The translations under genes and the position numbers were made by a program. Source: an uncultured Clostridia bacterium (GTDB lineage Bacteria > Bacillota > Clostridia > TANB77 > CAG-508). From it: a DNA stretch of 43,935 nucleotides. Shown here piece after piece: positions 42,096-43,935 of the stretch. Location: assembly GCA_934155265.1 (NCBI GenBank), contig CAKPGU010000015.1, positions 1 through 43,935 of the forward strand, given 5' to 3'. Every line of letters starts with the position of its first letter. Within the stretch, counting starts at the first letter, position 1. The notes beneath the pieces are model-generated. The model did no database searches, had not been told where the DNA came from, and saw only the letters and a list, made by a program, of their open reading frames with translations.

Positions 42096-42310
42096 ATATT
42101 TTAAGAAAAATAATTATATTAATAAAAAATCTATTTGTTAAGCAATATCATTTAAATAAAACATCAACATCAGAAAATAACATACAACAAAACAGCAAAA
42201 CTATTTTTGTTGAATCTTTAAAAACTCTACCAATAAAGAATAAAAAGGAAATTGAAACTTTAATTTGTAAAGGTGATGGACTAGGAATACAAAACAAAAT
42301 AAGTTATTAA
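42092..42310 (+). CDS. Small 72-residue protein coupled to the transglutaminase-like gene
   Basis: A basic N-terminal hydrophobic segment (NILRKIIILIKNLFV) is followed by a polar stretch and the C-terminus IETLICKGDGLGIQNKI. Start and stop overlap with the preceding gene (ATGA), so it is translationally coupled and is a real gene rather than chance. It may be membrane-associated. Unknown family. Confidence 0.6.
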   Translation: MNILRKIIILIKNLFVKQYHLNKTSTSENNIQQNSKTIFVESLKTLPIKNKKEIETLICKGDGLGIQNKISY

Positions 42311-42336
42311 AGCAGTATAATTAATACTGCTTTTAT
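42309..42336 (+). terminator. Terminator after the transglutaminase-like operon
   Basis: A 10-bp perfect stem (42309-42318 with 42324-42333) ending in TTTTAT. It overlaps the stop codon of the upstream gene and is symmetric enough to also serve the convergent minus-strand gene. Confidence 0.85.
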
Positions 42337-42369
42337 CAAATTCGACACTAAGATCCAGATTCTCTATTC

Positions 42370-43249
42370 TTACAAATTCCACTTTGGCACATATTCTTCC
42401 TCATGCTCCCCAAGTTCTTGTATATATCCATTATCTAAATCTAATTCATATAAATAATTTTCAACTTCGTCATACTCTTGCTTTGTAAGTTTTCTATTGA
42501 GCTCGTCCAATTCTTTAGATTTATACGTAGGAAAATATTGTGCCATTATACTTACATATATATTATTATCTAAATTTTCTTTTATCCATTTTAACACTTG
42601 TTTACTATTTTCTATTTGATTTGGTAAAATCAAATGTCTAATCATTAATCCTTTTTGCATAATTCCATTTCCATTTAGTCTAGGTGTTCCAACTTGTCTA
42701 TACATTTCTTTTATTGCTTTTGTTGCTATCTCGAAATAATTTTCAACATTTGAATATTTTTTTCCTAATTCATTATAGTAATATTTAAAGTCTGGTAAAT
42801 ATATGTCTATATATCCTTCTAACATTTTTAAAGTTTCTACACTTTCATATCCATTTGTATTATATACAATTGGTATATGTAAACCTTTAGTTCTAGCTAT
42901 TTTTATAGCTTCTTTTATATGTATTGCATAACTTGTTGGTGTTACTAAATTGATATTTTCTACACCTTTTTCTTGTTGTAATATCATTATGTCTGCAAGC
43001 TCATCTATAGTTATCTCTTTACCTTTTCCTAATTGACTTATTTCGTAATTTTGGCAAAATATACAATTTATATTACAATTAGAAAAGAAAATTGTTCCAG
43101 AACCGATTCTCGCCTGAAATACATGGTTCCTCAAAATTATGTGTTGAGTATAATGCTATTTTTATTTTATCTGTCGATTTACATCTTCCTATATATTTAG
43201 TTCTATTTATTCCACATTTGTGTGGACATATTGTACATTTTTCTAACAT
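42370..43249 (-). pseudogene. PflX-type radical-SAM protein with a single-base frameshift
   Basis: The two halves of one protein lie in different frames. The first (from the ATG at 43249) reads MLEKCTICPHKCGINR through THNFEEPCISGEN; the second resumes at GSGTIFFSNCNINCIFCQN with the radical-SAM cluster motif CxxxCxxC. Together they match the PflX/COG1313 family of pyruvate formate-lyase activating-enzyme relatives end to end. Family members read EN-GSGT at the join; here one extra base (GAGAATCGGTTCTGG, about 43105-43119) shifts the frame. The rest of the gene is intact and uneroded, so the change is recent, a sequencing error, or a programmed shift at the CGG codon. A promoter lies at 43284-43312. 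Confidence 0.8.
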
Positions 43250-43283
43250 TTTATATTTCTCTTTCTTAAAATTTCCAATGAAT

Positions 43284-43312
43284 ATTTTATCAAATTTTAT
43301 AATTCTAGTCAA
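43284..43312 (-). promoter_or_regulatory. Promoter of the PflX-type gene
   Basis: Minus-strand TTGACT (43307-43312), 17 bases, TAAAAT (43284-43289). The -35 box coincides with an upstream TTG that might otherwise be taken as the start codon; the ATG at 43249 fits both the promoter and the family better. Confidence 0.5.
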
Positions 43313-43317
43313 TTATA

Positions 43318-43683
43318 TCAGGACTTTTCATTCATGTCATTAATATTATCAATAATATCTTTACATTCCTTCCAATTGGTAATTTTAACACATTCATAAT
43401 CTGTTGACATTTTGTCTATAATCTTCTTAGTTTTATCTGTTGAATTTAAGTCCGCAACTATTATATCTTTAATACATTCTTCTTTTCCATATAATATTTT
43501 GAATAATACTGAACGTAAAAATCCTTCAATTTTTTCTTCTTGATTTTTAACTGCTACTATTATGTATATCCCATCTTCTTTCATATTTGTATATGTACAC
43601 ATATATATAATTTGTTTAATCAATTCAAATAAGCCATAAAGAGCAAATGTCCAAAGTACAGAATTTATAATAAAATTCTCCAT
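43318..43683 (-). CDS. Small membrane protein with a glycosyltransferase-2-like fragment
   Basis: A 121-residue protein: an N-terminal membrane helix (about 7-28), then a single alpha/beta unit containing IIVADLNSTDKTKKIIDKM, which resembles the first nucleotide-binding strands of GT-A glycosyltransferases (there usually VDDGSTD). It is far too short for an active transferase and lacks a DxD metal site. GGAGG precedes the ATG. It lies 51 bases after metK, likely on the same transcript. The resemblance may only reflect a shared fold; function unknown. Confidence 0.6.
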   Translation of the reverse strand: MENFIINSVLWTFALYGLFELIKQIIYMCTYTNMKEDGIYIIVAVKNQEEKIEGFLRSVLFKILYGKEECIKDIIVADLNSTDKTKKIIDKMSTDYECVKITNWKECKDIIDNINDMNEKS

Positions 43684-43734
43684 AGCTTTCCTCCTTATGG
43701 CTATTATATGTTATTTTTATTTTATTGTGATTAA

Positions 43735-43935
43735 TTATTTTAGTTCAATTATCTTTTCCCATGGTAAATCCGGCTTTCCAAAATGTCCATAGTTTGTTGT
43801 TTTTGTAAATATAGGCTCACGTAATCCTAAGTATTCTATTATTCCTTTTGGTGTTAAATCAAAATTTCTTGTAACAATTTCTTCAATTTTATCTTCTGGA
43901 ATTGTATTTGTTCCAAATGTATCTATAAATATTGA
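43735..43935 (-). CDS. metK: S-adenosylmethionine synthetase, C-terminal end only
   Basis: The last 66 codons of metK, running off the right edge. The reading SIFIDTFGTNTIPEDKIEE, then NFDLTPKGIIEYLGLREPIF and TNYGHFGKPDLPWEK, is the conserved end of the enzyme that makes SAM from methionine and ATP. The beginning and any SAM-sensing leader lie outside the window. Confidence 0.93.
   Translation of the reverse strand, partial: SIFIDTFGTNTIPEDKIEEIVTRNFDLTPKGIIEYLGLREPIFTKTTNYGHFGKPDLPWEKIIELK

Noticed and set aside
43116..43134. ATG at 43134 as the true start of the radical-SAM protein
   Set aside because: No ribosome site precedes it, its first residues do not fit the family, and the preceding frame encodes the missing family N-terminus exactly up to the shift point.
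43318..43683. Functional glycosyltransferase
   Set aside because: The protein is 121 residues, lacks DxD and the acceptor half of the fold; only a fragmentary resemblance remains.

Overview
The window is very AT-rich (about 30 % GC or less by eye). Its gene content is that of an anaerobic low-GC Bacillota, most likely an uncultured gut Clostridia-type bacterium. The main pointers are a four-subunit pyruvate:ferredoxin oxidoreductase, Shine-Dalgarno sites of the AGGAGG type, a XpaC/TelA operon, a lipoprotein, a sortase-like cell-wall tail and a RecD2 helicase. The lineage is inferred from gene content only. Nearly all genes lie on the minus strand.

Layout. (1) 1-979: the start of an unknown minus-strand gene, a Pr6Pr-type membrane protein on the plus strand, and a 38-bp inverted repeat acting as a terminator between convergent genes. 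(2) 979-12370: a giant NdvB-like cyclic beta-glucan synthase/phosphorylase, a small membrane protein, the helicase RecD2 and the tRNA methyltransferase TrmL. (3) 12448-15825: a secreted protein with many Ig-like domains and an IPKAG-type wall-sorting tail. (4) 16031-20879: a four-gene operon (solute-binding/VWA protein, XpaC-like protein, second solute-binding protein, TelA) with a branched-hairpin leader. (5) 20972-22800: an accessory-looking module, a HEXXH protein and a lipoprotein behind a consensus promoter and a leader with several ribosome binding sites. (6) 22877-30330: a tight four-gene operon encoding an 850-residue protein, an SF2 helicase, an RpoD-like sigma factor with a long tail, and a coiled-coil protein. 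(7) 30930-36962: the por operon. It is split by two foreign-looking genes, one of which encodes 24 tandem 26-residue helical repeats. (8) 37162-38605: two unrecognised genes. (9) 38746-40113: thyA-folA for thymidylate and folate. (10) 40272-42310: a transglutaminase-like protein and a small partner on the plus strand. (11) 42370-43935: a frameshifted PflX-type radical-SAM gene, a small membrane protein and the 3' end of metK.

How the genes fit together. PorC, PorD, PorA and PorB make one enzyme converting pyruvate to acetyl-CoA. ThyA makes dihydrofolate, which FolA recycles. The TelA operon looks like one envelope-linked unit. The most unusual content is the mTERF-like repeat protein inside the por operon, and the sigma-factor/helicase operon whose first gene appears to carry a related repeat stretch. 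No tRNA, rRNA, CRISPR array, transposase or integrase was seen.
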